A stretch of 64,000 bases of DNA from positions 372,001-436,000 of the forward strand of contig NZ_JAAOTJ010000001.1 in NCBI RefSeq assembly GCF_011297335.1. Direction: 5' to 3'. Positions 32,236 to 41,222 of the stretch are shown one piece after another. The notes beneath the pieces are model-generated. The model was not told the DNA's origin and ran no database searches. It saw nothing but the letters and a program-made list of their open reading frames with translations. Each line of letters starts with the position of its first letter. The stretch's first letter is position 1. The DNA is from Catellatospora methionotrophica (lineage in GTDB: Bacteria > Actinomycetota > Actinomycetes > Mycobacteriales > Micromonosporaceae). Position numbers and translations under genes: made by a program.

Positions 32236-33735
32236 ATGTTGAGGCAAGCCTGTGTCCTCGGCGTCGACATCGGAACGTCGAGCAGCAAGGGCGTGCTCGT
32301 CGCGCTCGACGGCACGATCGTCGCCACCGCCACCCGTGAGCACGAGGTGCGGCGGCCCGCGCCGGGTCACGTCGAGATGGACGCCCACGTGTGGTGGGAC
32401 GAGGCCGCCGGGATCATCCGCGAACTGCTGGCCGCGCCCGAGGCCGGACCGGTCCGGGCGGTCGGGGTGAGCGGCATGGGCCCGTGCGTGCTGGTCACCG
32501 ACCTCGCGGGCGAGCCGCGCCGCCCCGCGATGCTGTATGGCATCGATACCAGGGCCACCGCGCAGATCGAGCGGCTGACCGGGGCGCTCGGCGGGGCCGA
32601 GGTCATCCGCGAGCGCTGCGGCTCGTCCCTGAGCACCCAGGCGGTCGGCCCGAAACTGGCCTGGCTGGCCGAACACGAGCCGCAGGCCGTCGCGGGCGAC
32701 TGGCGCCTGTTCCAGCCCAGCACCTGGCTCGGCTGGCACCTGACCGGCGCGTACTATCTGGACCACCACTCGGCCAGCCAGTGCACCCCGATGTACGACG
32801 CGGGCGCGCAGGGCTGGTACGGCCCGTGGGTCGGCGAGGTCGCCGCCGGGTTGCAGCTGCCGCCGCTGGTCTGGCCCGGCGACACCATCGGTGGTGTGAG
32901 CCCCGCGGCGGCCGCCGAAACCGGTCTCACGGCGGGCACGCCGGTGATCGCGGGCACGATCGACGCCTGGTCGGAGGCGATCAGCGTCGGCGCGTTCCGG
33001 GTCGGCGACCTGATGCTCATGTACGGCACCACGATGTTCCTCATCAACACCGTGGACCGGCCGCTGACCTCGCCCACACTGTGGGGCACGGTCGGCGCGC
33101 TGCCCGGCACCCGCAACCTCGCCGGGGGCATGGCCACCTCCGGCGCGATCACCGGCTGGCTGCGCGAACTGTTCGGCTCCCCCGGCTTCCCGGAGCTGCT
33201 GGAGCTGGCCGACGAGGCCGGGCCGGGCGCGCACGGGCTGCTCATGCTGCCGTACTTCGCCGGGGAGCGGACCCCGGTCGCCGATCCCGACGCGCGCGGC
33301 GTGCTCGCCGGGCTCACCGTGTCGCATACGCGCGGCGACCTGTACCGGGCGGCGCTGGAGGCGACGGCGTTCGGCGTACGGCACAACGTGGCCGCGATCG
33401 AGCAGGCGGGCGGGCACGTCGAGCGGATCGTCGCGGTCGGCGGCGGTGCGCAGGGCAGCCTGTGGACCCAGCTCGTGTCCGATGTGACCGGCCTGGCGCA
33501 GGCGATCCCCGCCCAGACCATCGGGGCCTCGTTCGGGGCGGCTTTCCTGGCCGCGTCGGCGGTCGGCGGCCCCGACATCGAGCAGTGGAATCCGATCGTC
33601 GAGACGCGGACGCCCCGGGCCACCGTCCGCGCCGACTATGACGAGCTGTACGCCCTGTACCTCGACCTGTATCCGGCCACGGTGCCGACCGTGCACGCCC
33701 TCGCCGCCCGCGAGCGGCACCGCGCCACCCGCTGA
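32236..33735 (+). CDS. FGGY-family pentulose kinase (probable D-ribulokinase/xylulokinase-like)
   Basis: A 499-residue sugar kinase of the actin-like fold. VLGVDIGTSSSKGVLVALDG is the N-terminal phosphate-binding loop; GTIDAWSEAISVG carries the likely catalytic base D243; RIVAVGGGAQGSLWTQLVSD is the C-terminal FGGY ATP-binding motif. The family phosphorylates ribulose, xylulose, fuculose or similar sugars. Next to an L-fucose/D-arabinose-type isomerase, the expected step is D-ribulose to D-ribulose 5-phosphate, entering the pentose phosphate pathway; xylulose would fit if the polyol dehydrogenase supplies it. First gene of an operon with GH116 and the isomerase, behind an operator-blocked promoter. 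Confidence 0.85.
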   Translation: MLRQACVLGVDIGTSSSKGVLVALDGTIVATATREHEVRRPAPGHVEMDAHVWWDEAAGIIRELLAAPEAGPVRAVGVSGMGPCVLVTDLAGEPRRPAMLYGIDTRATAQIERLTGALGGAEVIRERCGSSLSTQAVGPKLAWLAEHEPQAVAGDWRLFQPSTWLGWHLTGAYYLDHHSASQCTPMYDAGAQGWYGPWVGEVAAGLQLPPLVWPGDTIGGVSPAAAAETGLTAGTPVIAGTIDAWSEAISVGAFRVGDLMLMYGTTMFLINTVDRPLTSPTLWGTVGALPGTRNLAGGMATSGAITGWLRELFGSPGFPELLELADEAGPGAHGLLMLPYFAGERTPVADPDARGVLAGLTVSHTRGDLYRAALEATAFGVRHNVAAIEQAGGHVERIVAVGGGAQGSLWTQLVSDVTGLAQAIPAQTIGASFGAAFLAASAVGGPDIEQWNPIVETRTPRATVRADYDELYALYLDLYPATVPTVHALAARERHRATR

Positions 33736-33776
33736 CCCGCCAGCCCGTCGACCCCCGGACGGAGATGTGCCCCCTC

Positions 33777-36275
33777 ATGCCCGTACACCCTGAAAATCGG
33801 CTCGGTCCGCAAGCGACGGCCGCGGCCTTCCCGCTCGGCGGCATCGGCACCGGCAACGTGTCGGTCGGCGCGCGTGGCGAACTGCGCGACTGGGAGCTGG
33901 CCAACCGGCCCGCCAAGGGCGCGCGGCTGCCGTTCAGCTTCTTCGCGATCCGCGCCCAGCCCGTGGGCGGCACCGCCGTCACCAGCATCCTGGAGTCCCG
34001 GCTGACCGGGCCGCACGAGGGCGACCAGGGCTACTACGCCGGCCAGCTCGCCGGGCTGCCCCGGCTGCGCGACAGCCGGATGCGCGGGGAGTATCCGCTG
34101 CTGCGGATCGATTTCGCCGATGACGGGCTGGGTGTCGACGTGGCACTGACGGCGTTCACGCCGCTGGTGCCGCTGGACGCGGACGCCTCGGGCATTCCCG
34201 GCGCGGTGCTGCGCTACACGGTGACCAACCCGCTGGACGTCGAGGTCGACGTGACCGTCGCCGGGTCGCTGGCCAACCCGGTCGGGGTCACGGGCTACGA
34301 CGTGCACCACTTCCCGCGCTACGCCGGGCAGCCGCACAACGCGTGGGCCGAGGACGGCGGGCTGCGCGGCATCCGGTTCGGCAGCGACCTGCCCGACGAC
34401 GACCCGCGCCACGGCACGGCCGTGCTGGCGACCACGGACCCGCGGGTCACCGCGAAACCACAGTGGCTGTCGGGGTTCTGGCAGGACGGCGTCCAGGTGT
34501 TCTGGGACGAGCTGCGCACCACCGGGCGGCTGAGCCCGGAGACCGCGTTCAGCATCGACGAGCCGCCGTACCCGGACTGGTTCACCCGGCTGCGGGTCGG
34601 CTCGCTGGCCATCGCGCACCGGCTGGCCCCCGGCGAGAGCCGCGACTTCGAGTTCCTGCTGACCTGGCACTTCCCGAACCGGCCGCGCGCCTGGCAGGGC
34701 AACATCAACCTGGACAACGCCCGCGCTGGTGAGGTGGTGCGCAACCACTACGCCAGCGCGTACGCCGACGCCTGGGCCGTCGCCCGGCACCTGGCCGATG
34801 AACTGCCCGCACTCGAACAGCAGACGCGCGCGTTCCACGGGGCGCTGTTCGGCGGCACACTGCCGCACGAGGTGGTCGACGCGGTCAGTGCGACGCTGGT
34901 CGTGCTGCGCAGCACCACCTGCTTCCGGCTGGAGGGCGGCCGGTTCGCCGCGTGGGAGGGCAGCTTCGACGACGGCGGCAGCTGCGAGGGCACCTGCACC
35001 CACGTGTGGAACTACGCGCAGACGTGTGCGTTCCTGTTCCCGGAGCTGGAACGCGACGCCCGGCGCACCGAGTTCGTGCACGAGACCCGCCCCGACGGGC
35101 GGATGAACTTCCGCGCCAACAGCGTGTTCGGCAACGCGCCGTGGGACTTCCATCCCGCCGTCGACGGGCAGCTCGGCGCGATCGTACGGCTGTACCGCGA
35201 GTGGCGGTTCAGCGGCGACGACGAGCTGCTGGCCGACTGCTGGCCGGGCGCTCGACGGGCGCTGGAGTTCGCGTTCACCGCCTGGGACGCCGACGGCGAC
35301 GGCGTGCTGGACAGCGAGCAGCACAACACGTACGACATCGAGTTCCACGGCCCCAACTCGCTCGCGAACTCGATGTTCTTCGCCGCGCTGACCGCCGGCG
35401 CGGCCATCGCCGACCGGCTGGGCGACGGCGCGGCGGCATCCCGTTACCGCGACGCGGCGCAGGCCGGCGCATCGCTGATGGACGAGCTGCTGTTCAACGG
35501 GGAGTACTACGAGCAGAAGCTCGACGACGTCGACGCCCGGCGCTACCAGTACGGCACGGGCTGCCTGTCCGACCAGGTGTTCGGGCAGCTGCTCGCGCAT
35601 CTCGCCGGGCTCGGCCATGTGCTGCCCGCCGAGCACGTGCGCAGCGCCGTCGCCGCCGTCCACCGGCACAACTTCCGCGCCGACCTGAGCGGCCACCACA
35701 GCGTCCAGCGCACGTACGCCCTCAACGACGAGGCCGGGCTGCTGCTGTGTTCGTGGCCGCGCGGCGGGCGACCGCGTATCCCGTTCGTCTACAGCGACGA
35801 GGTGTGGACCGGCATCGAGTACCAGGTCGCCACCCATCTGGTCTTCGAAGGGCTGGTCGAGCAGGGGCTCGAACTGGTCCGTGCGGTCCGTGCCCGGCAC
35901 GACGGCATACGGCGCAACCCGTGGAACGAGGTCGAGTGCGGTAACCACTACGCCCGTTCCCTGGCCAGCTGGGGCCTGGTCGTCGCGCTCAGCGGAGCCG
36001 ACTACGACGCCGCCGCCCGCACGCTGTCGTTCGCGCCGCGCTGGGGCGGCGACGGGCTGCGGACCGTCTTCACCACCGGCACCGGCTGGGGCGAGCTGGC
36101 CCTGTCCCCCGGCGGCGCGTCGCTGCGCCTGCTCGGCGGCCACCTCGACCTGGCCACCCTCACCGTCGCCCATCCCGTGCTCGGTCCGCTGGCCGCGGGC
36201 CCGGTGCGGCTCGCCGCGGGCGACACCCTCCCGCTCACCGTCCCTGACCCCCACGACCGGAAGGACCGTCGATGA
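33777..36275 (+). CDS. GH116 family glycoside hydrolase (probable exo-beta-D-arabinofuranosidase)
   Basis: An 832-residue, two-domain enzyme without a signal peptide. The N-terminal beta-sandwich begins AAAFPLGGIGTGNVSVGARG, the DUF608/GBA2-N signature. The (alpha/alpha)6 barrel follows: CEGTCTHVWNYAQTCAFLFP, then DSEQHNTYDIEFHGPNS with the likely nucleophile E514, and GCLSDQVFGQLLAHL with the likely acid/base D599. GH116 was known for beta-glucosidases and xylosidases until a member was shown to remove the terminal beta-D-arabinofuranose of mycobacterial arabinan. Beside GH172 and GH183, that role is favoured. ATG 33777 is chosen; ATG 33765 is possible. The stop overlaps the isomerase start (ATGA). 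Confidence 0.88.
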   Translation: MPVHPENRLGPQATAAAFPLGGIGTGNVSVGARGELRDWELANRPAKGARLPFSFFAIRAQPVGGTAVTSILESRLTGPHEGDQGYYAGQLAGLPRLRDSRMRGEYPLLRIDFADDGLGVDVALTAFTPLVPLDADASGIPGAVLRYTVTNPLDVEVDVTVAGSLANPVGVTGYDVHHFPRYAGQPHNAWAEDGGLRGIRFGSDLPDDDPRHGTAVLATTDPRVTAKPQWLSGFWQDGVQVFWDELRTTGRLSPETAFSIDEPPYPDWFTRLRVGSLAIAHRLAPGESRDFEFLLTWHFPNRPRAWQGNINLDNARAGEVVRNHYASAYADAWAVARHLADELPALEQQTRAFHGALFGGTLPHEVVDAVSATLVVLRSTTCFRLEGGRFAAWEGSFDDGGSCEGTCTHVWNYAQTCAFLFPELERDARRTEFVHETRPDGRMNFRANSVFGNAPWDFHPAVDGQLGAIVRLYREWRFSGDDELLADCWPGARRALEFAFTAWDADGDGVLDSEQHNTYDIEFHGPNSLANSMFFAALTAGAAIADRLGDGAAASRYRDAAQAGASLMDELLFNGEYYEQKLDDVDARRYQYGTGCLSDQVFGQLLAHLAGLGHVLPAEHVRSAVAAVHRHNFRADLSGHHSVQRTYALNDEAGLLLCSWPRGGRPRIPFVYSDEVWTGIEYQVATHLVFEGLVEQGLELVRAVRARHDGIRRNPWNEVECGNHYARSLASWGLVVALSGADYDAAARTLSFAPRWGGDGLRTVFTTGTGWGELALSPGGASLRLLGGHLDLATLTVAHPVLGPLAAGPVRLAAGDTLPLTVPDPHDRKDRR

Positions 36276-37909
36276 CGAGCTACCTCCTGCCCGCCCCGAC
36301 GCGGCGCCCGTCGGCGCAGCCCCGCACCGTCTACACGATCGCCAGTGGTGACCTGCGGCCGTCGGCCAACATCACCTGCTGGCCCGCGCAGCAGCAGTTC
36401 GAGGCCGCCGTCGGCGCGGCCCTGGCCGAGCTGGGCTGGGCGGCGCGACGCGCGCACCCGTTCGACCCGGTCAAGGGCCACGGTTTCATCGACAGCCAGC
36501 GCTACGGCATCGAGGTGTTCAAGGACATCCCGGTGGACGCGCCGCTGGTCGTCGTGGACGCGGTGTGGCAGTACAGCCACCACGTGCTCGCCGGGCTGCG
36601 TACCCACCGGGGGCCGATCCTGATCGTGGCGAACTGGTCCGGGGAGTTCCCCGGCCTGGTCGGCCTGCTCAACCTGACCGCGAGCCTCACCAAGGCCGGG
36701 GTAGCGCACTCCGCCCTGTGGAGCGAGGACTTCACCGACGCGTGGGCCCGCGACGGGCTGCGGACCTGGCTGGACACCGGCGAACTGCGCCACGACCAGT
36801 CCCACGTGCGCGACCTGCCCGGCCTGGACCCGGCCGCGCCCGAAGTGGAGCTCGGCACGGCGCTGGCCCGGCAGCTGCGCGACGACAAGGCCGTCGTCGG
36901 CGTGTTCGACGAGGGCTGCATGGGCATGTACAACGCGATCTTCGACGACGAGCTGCTCAACCCGCTGGGCATCTTCAAGGAGCGGCTGTCGCAGAGCGCG
37001 CTGGTCGCCGAGATGGCCCGGGTCGGCGACGACGAGGCCGCCGCCGCGCGCCGCTGGCTCGACGAGCGCGGGTTCACCTTCCACTTCGGCACCGACGAGG
37101 CGAGCGAGCTGACCGAGGCGCAGGTCGACAGCCAGCTCAAGATGTACGTCGCGGCGCTGCGGATCAGCGACGACTTCGGCCTGGACGCCGTAGGCATCCA
37201 GTACCAGCAGGGTCTCAAGGACACCGTGCCCGCCAGCGACCTGGCCGAAGGGCTGCTCAACAACGCCGAGCGCCCGCCGGTGCTCAGCCGCGACGGGTCC
37301 CGCGAGCTGTACGCCGGTCAGCCCCTGCCGCACTTCAACGAAGTGGACTGGGGTGTGGCGGTCGACGCGCTGGTCACCAACCGGATCTGGACGGCGATGG
37401 GATTCGACCCGGCGACGACCCTGCACGACATCCGGTGGGGCGGGGAGTACGGCGGCGAGTTCGTGTGGGTGTTCGAGATCTCCGGCTCGGCACCGGCGTC
37501 GCACCACGGCGGCTACCAGCACAGTTACAGCATGCGGCAGCCGCCGATGTACTTCCCGCTCGGCGGCGGCACCCTGAGCGGGGTCGCGGTGCCCGGTGAG
37601 ATCGTCTGGTCGCGGGTGTTCGTCATGGACGGGGCGCTACACGTCGACATCGGCCGAGGTCACGTCGCCGACCTGCCCGCCGAGGAGACGCAGCGCCGCC
37701 TCGACGCGACCACCCGGCAGTGGCCGATCATGCACGCGGTGCTCGACGGCGTCAGCCGCGACCAGCTGATGGCCCGGCACAAGGCCAACCACGTGCAGGT
37801 GGCGTACGCCCCCGACGCCGACGCCGCCGACCGGGCGCTGCTGGCCAAGGCGGCCCTGTTCGCCGAGCTGGGCCTCGCCGTGCACCTGTGCGGTGACGTC
37901 AAGCTCTGA
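36272..37909 (+). CDS. L-fucose/D-arabinose isomerase family protein
   Basis: A 545-residue cytoplasmic ketol isomerase. After an extended N terminus it has KGHGFIDSQRYGIEVFKDIP, VVVDAVWQYSHHVLAGLRTH, GPILIVANWSGEFPGLVGLL and VFDEGCMGMYNAIFDD (near residues 212-227), where the family places a metal-binding Glu. FGLDAVGIQYQQGLKD and a C-terminal domain with a His-rich turn (SHHGGYQHSY) complete the active site. L-fucose isomerases also turn D-arabinose into D-ribulose because the two sugars share stereochemistry at the reacting carbons. In this locus D-arabinose is the logical substrate, feeding the kinase. GGAAGGA precedes the ATG; coupled to GH116 by a 4-base overlap. Confidence 0.82.
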   Translation: MTSYLLPAPTRRPSAQPRTVYTIASGDLRPSANITCWPAQQQFEAAVGAALAELGWAARRAHPFDPVKGHGFIDSQRYGIEVFKDIPVDAPLVVVDAVWQYSHHVLAGLRTHRGPILIVANWSGEFPGLVGLLNLTASLTKAGVAHSALWSEDFTDAWARDGLRTWLDTGELRHDQSHVRDLPGLDPAAPEVELGTALARQLRDDKAVVGVFDEGCMGMYNAIFDDELLNPLGIFKERLSQSALVAEMARVGDDEAAAARRWLDERGFTFHFGTDEASELTEAQVDSQLKMYVAALRISDDFGLDAVGIQYQQGLKDTVPASDLAEGLLNNAERPPVLSRDGSRELYAGQPLPHFNEVDWGVAVDALVTNRIWTAMGFDPATTLHDIRWGGEYGGEFVWVFEISGSAPASHHGGYQHSYSMRQPPMYFPLGGGTLSGVAVPGEIVWSRVFVMDGALHVDIGRGHVADLPAEETQRRLDATTRQWPIMHAVLDGVSRDQLMARHKANHVQVAYAPDADAADRALLAKAALFAELGLAVHLCGDVKL

Positions 37910-37920
37910 CGGACTCCACG

Positions 37921-37957
37921 CGAAGGGCCGGTGACCTGCCAGGTCACCGGCCCTTCG
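37921..37957. terminator. bidirectional hairpin terminator in the middle of the locus
   Basis: A perfect 17-base stem (37921-37937 with 37941-37957) and 3-base loop between the convergent isomerase and polyol dehydrogenase genes. It separates the kinase operon from the transporter operon. Confidence 0.8.
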
Positions 37958-37965
37958 TGGTCGTC

Positions 37966-39357
37966 CTACAGGTCCGCGAGGGTCGCCTGCGCGCCACGCT
38001 GGATCAGCGAGTCCAGCGCCCAGCGGTACTCGGCGGTGAAGCGCGGGTCGTCGGCCAGGTCGCCGAACAGGTCACGCTGCCGGAGGAACGCCAGCGGCTC
38101 GGTGCGCTGGCGGGCCGCATGGGCCAGCACGCCGTCCCGCTGCCGGTCGACGACGTCGATCGGCTGCCCGTGCTCGTCGACGCCCTCGGCGTAACGGGCC
38201 CAGCTGGCGACGATCGCCGCCGACAGGCGCACCGGGCCGCCGGTGGCGAGCTGGTGCCGGACGACGGGCAGCAGCCAGGTGGGGATGCGGTCCGACGAGT
38301 CGGTGCACAGCCGGGCGATGGTGTCGCGTACGTGCGGGTTGGCGAACCGTTCGAGCAGGGTGTCCTTGTAGCGGTCGAGGTCGACGCCGGGCACGGGGTG
38401 CAGGGTCGGGGTGGCCTCGGTGTCCATGTAGCGGCGCAGCAGCCGCGCGATGAGCGGGTCCTGCGCCGCCTCGTGCACGAGTTCGTACCCGCTGAGCCGC
38501 CCGAAGTAGCACAGCCCCTGGTGGCTGGCGTTGAGCAGGCGCAGCTTCATCAGCTCGTACGGTTCGACGTCGGCGACGAGTTGCACGCCCGCGGCCTCGA
38601 ACGGCGGCCGCCCGGCCGGGAAGTGATCCTCGATCACCCACTGGAAGAACGGCTCGGCGACCACCGGCCACGCGTCGTCGACGCCGAACCGGGCCGTGAT
38701 CGCCGCCCGGTCCTCGTCGGTCGTCGCGGGCGTGATGCGGTCCACCATGCAGTTCGGGAACGCGACCTCGGCGGCGATCCACGCGCCGAGTTCAGCGTCC
38801 TTGCGGGTGGCGAAGGCCGTCAGCATCCGGCGGCAGACGTCGCCGTTGCCCTGGACGTTGTCGCAGGACAGGACGGTGAACGGGACCACGCCCCGGGAGC
38901 GGCGGCGGCGCAGCGCCTCGGTGATCAGGCCGAACGCGGTCTGCGGCACGGCGTCCGGTGCCAGGTCGGCGGCGATGCGCGGGTCGGTGGCGTCGAACTC
39001 GCCGGTGATCCGGTCGACGTGGTAGCCGCCCTCGGTGATGGTCAGCGACACGATGCGGACCTCCGGCGCGGCCATCTTCTCGATGACGGCTTCCGGGTCG
39101 TCGGGGGCGAACAGGTAGTCGACGATCGAGGCGATGCCACGCGCGGTCTGCTGCCCGTCGGGGTGCTTGAGCACCAGCGTGTAGCCGAACTCCTGGGCGT
39201 GCAGCACGTCGCGCATGCGCCGGTCGCCGGGCAGCACGCCGACACCGCAGATGCCCCAGTCCTCGGCCAGGCCCAGCACCCGCAGGTCGTCCAGGACCAT
39301 CGCCTGGTGCGCGCGGTGGAAGCCGCCGACGCCGATGTGCACGATGCCGGTGCTCAT
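37966..39357 (-). CDS. mannitol dehydrogenase family polyol/ketose oxidoreductase
   Basis: A 463-residue long-chain polyol dehydrogenase. It opens with IVHIGVGGFHRAHQAMVLDD, the NAD-binding motif of the family. The signature KLRLLNASH (K271, N276, H279; KxxxxNxxH) carries the catalytic lysine. VVPFTVLSCDNVQGNGDV and WVIEDHFPAGRPP are further family blocks. Members interconvert mannitol/fructose, D-arabinitol/D-xylulose or fructuronate/mannonate. With D-arabinan genes around it, D-arabinitol/D-xylulose or ribitol/D-ribulose interconversion is plausible. The ATG overlaps the permease stop (ATGA), so it is the last gene of the importer operon. Confidence 0.85.
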   Translation of the reverse strand: MSTGIVHIGVGGFHRAHQAMVLDDLRVLGLAEDWGICGVGVLPGDRRMRDVLHAQEFGYTLVLKHPDGQQTARGIASIVDYLFAPDDPEAVIEKMAAPEVRIVSLTITEGGYHVDRITGEFDATDPRIAADLAPDAVPQTAFGLITEALRRRRSRGVVPFTVLSCDNVQGNGDVCRRMLTAFATRKDAELGAWIAAEVAFPNCMVDRITPATTDEDRAAITARFGVDDAWPVVAEPFFQWVIEDHFPAGRPPFEAAGVQLVADVEPYELMKLRLLNASHQGLCYFGRLSGYELVHEAAQDPLIARLLRRYMDTEATPTLHPVPGVDLDRYKDTLLERFANPHVRDTIARLCTDSSDRIPTWLLPVVRHQLATGGPVRLSAAIVASWARYAEGVDEHGQPIDVVDRQRDGVLAHAARQRTEPLAFLRQRDLFGDLADDPRFTAEYRWALDSLIQRGAQATLADL

Positions 39358-40175
39358 TTGATGCCCGAGATGCGCACGCCGTTGACGATGAACCGCTGGA
39401 AGACCAGCAGCAGCCCGATCGTGGGGATCGACGCCAGCGTGGAACCGGCCATCAGCAGGCCCCAGTCGTTGCCGCGGTCGGACCGGAAGTTGCCCAGGAA
39501 CTGCATGATCTGGGTCAGGTCCGGGTCGGTGATCGTCAGCACCGGCCACACGTAGGCGTTCCAGTACGCCAGGTAGGAGGCGATGCCCATGACCACGAAC
39601 GGGGCCGCCGACTGCGGCAGGAACACCCGCGTGAAGATCTGCCAGCGGGTCGCGCCGTCGACCAGCGCCGCCTCCTCGACCGCCATCGGGAAGCCCAGGT
39701 AGAACTGCCGGATGAAGAACATCTGCGCGGCCGACGCGGAACCGGGGATGATCAGCACGGCGAGCGTGTCGAGCATGCCGAGCTCGGAGACCACCATGAA
39801 CGAGGTCAGCAGGATCGCCATCGCCGGGATGAACATCGGGGTCAGGCAGTAGACCCACCAGAAGCGCTTGCCGGTGAACTCCAGCCGGGCGAAGGCGTAC
39901 GCCGCCAGGGTGTTCACGGTCAGGCTCAGCGCGGTGAAGATGAGCGCGCCGACGACGGTGACGCCCATGGCCCGCATGAACTGCGGATCGGCCAGGATCG
40001 CGGAGTAGTTGTCCCAGCGCCACATCTGCGGGAAGAACTGGAACGGCGAGCGCAGCACCTCGGTCTTGCCCTTGAACCCGGCGATCGCCATCCAGGCGAG
40101 GGGGAACATCACGCTGACGCTGATCAGCGTCATGAGCACGGCGGAGAAGATCCGCTGGGGGACGGTCTTTTTCAT
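39354..40175 (-). CDS. carbohydrate ABC transporter permease (MalG-type, CUT1)
   Basis: A 273-residue inner-membrane permease with about six helices. The EAA loop that docks the ATPase is EEAALVDGATRWQIFTRVFL, followed by QSAAPFVVMGIASYLAYWNA, characteristic of MalG-type subunits. The short positively charged start (MKKTVPQRIFSAVLMTLI) is normal. No ATPase gene is in the operon; CUT1 systems in actinobacteria often share one MsiK-type ATPase encoded elsewhere. It pairs with the permease at 40192-41154. Confidence 0.92.
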   Translation of the reverse strand: MKKTVPQRIFSAVLMTLISVSVMFPLAWMAIAGFKGKTEVLRSPFQFFPQMWRWDNYSAILADPQFMRAMGVTVVGALIFTALSLTVNTLAAYAFARLEFTGKRFWWVYCLTPMFIPAMAILLTSFMVVSELGMLDTLAVLIIPGSASAAQMFFIRQFYLGFPMAVEEAALVDGATRWQIFTRVFLPQSAAPFVVMGIASYLAYWNAYVWPVLTITDPDLTQIMQFLGNFRSDRGNDWGLLMAGSTLASIPTIGLLLVFQRFIVNGVRISGIK

Positions 40176-40191
40176 GGTTACCCCTGCGCGT

Positions 40192-41154
40192 CTAGCCGTC
40201 GATGGCTTTGTCGGAGTTGACGAGCCTGAAGATCACCAGCGAGATCGCGCCGAGCACGGCGAACAGCATCAGCGACGCGGTGAGCGAGAAGCTGGTGGCG
40301 TACGGCGTCAGGTCGCGGAAGCTGGCGAAGATGTACAGGTTCGGCGTCATGGTCGCGTCGACCGGGCCGCCGTTCGTCATGATCAGTGGCAGTTCGAACA
40401 GCTGGATCGCCAGGGTGAAACCGGTGACCAGCAGGTACAGCAGCACGTTCTTCAGCAGCGGGATGGTGATCCGGAACAGCCGCTGGAAGAAGCCCGCCCC
40501 GTCGAGCTGCGCCGACTCGTAGTAGTTCTCCGGGATGTCGAGCAGTCCGGCCAGCAGGATGAGCGTGGTGACGCCGAAGCTGAGCCAGATGCCGGGCACC
40601 GCGATGGCGGGCAGCGCGTACGACGGGTCGTTGAGCCAGTTCACCGGGCCGTGGTTCAGCACGCCGAGCATCGCGTTGACGACGCCGTCGTCCTGGTACA
40701 TGAACACGAACAGCACCGAGGCGACCACCGTCGACACGACCGCGGGCAGGTAGACGGTGGTCTTCATGTACGACGCGGCGCGCCTGCTGAGCGTCTTGAT
40801 GAAACTGGCCAGCAGCAGCGCGATGACGATGCCGGTCGGCACGGTGAGCACCGCGTAGTAGAGGCCGACCCAGATCGACTCCCAGAAGCGCGGGCTCTCC
40901 AGCACGTACTGGTAGAAGTCGAGCCCGACGAACTCCGGCTCGGTGTAGAAGCTGATTTTGAAGGTGCTCAGGTACAGCGAGTAGACCAGTGGCCACATCA
41001 CGAAGACGGCCAGCAGCACCACCATCGGGGCGATCATCAGGTACGCGGTGCGGTTGTCCCGCCCGTGCCGGGCCGGGCGCCTGCGGCCGTGCGGCGGCGC
41101 GCCGTCCGGGGCCGGGTCCGCCGGCGCGGCGACCCGGGAGTCGAGAGCAGTCAA
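40192..41154 (-). CDS. carbohydrate ABC transporter permease (MalF-type, CUT1)
   Basis: A 320-residue permease. After a charged N-terminal stretch the first helix is LMIAPMVVLLAVFVMWPLVY, and the EAA loop appears as YYESAQLDGAGFFQRLFRIT (YxxAxxDGAxxxQxFxxI). About six helices. TTG at 41154 is taken as start because GAGGGG lies 7 bases before it; the frame is open further back without a better site. It follows the sugar-binding lipoprotein gene by 68 bases and is 16 bases upstream of its partner permease. Confidence 0.9.
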   Translation of the reverse strand: MTALDSRVAAPADPAPDGAPPHGRRRPARHGRDNRTAYLMIAPMVVLLAVFVMWPLVYSLYLSTFKISFYTEPEFVGLDFYQYVLESPRFWESIWVGLYYAVLTVPTGIVIALLLASFIKTLSRRAASYMKTTVYLPAVVSTVVASVLFVFMYQDDGVVNAMLGVLNHGPVNWLNDPSYALPAIAVPGIWLSFGVTTLILLAGLLDIPENYYESAQLDGAGFFQRLFRITIPLLKNVLLYLLVTGFTLAIQLFELPLIMTNGGPVDATMTPNLYIFASFRDLTPYATSFSLTASLMLFAVLGAISLVIFRLVNSDKAIDG

Positions 41155-41222
41155 CGTCGTTCCCCTCGAAGAGCGGTGCCCGGGACGCGGAGCGCGCTTC
41201 CCGGGCACCGGAGTCCGGCAGC

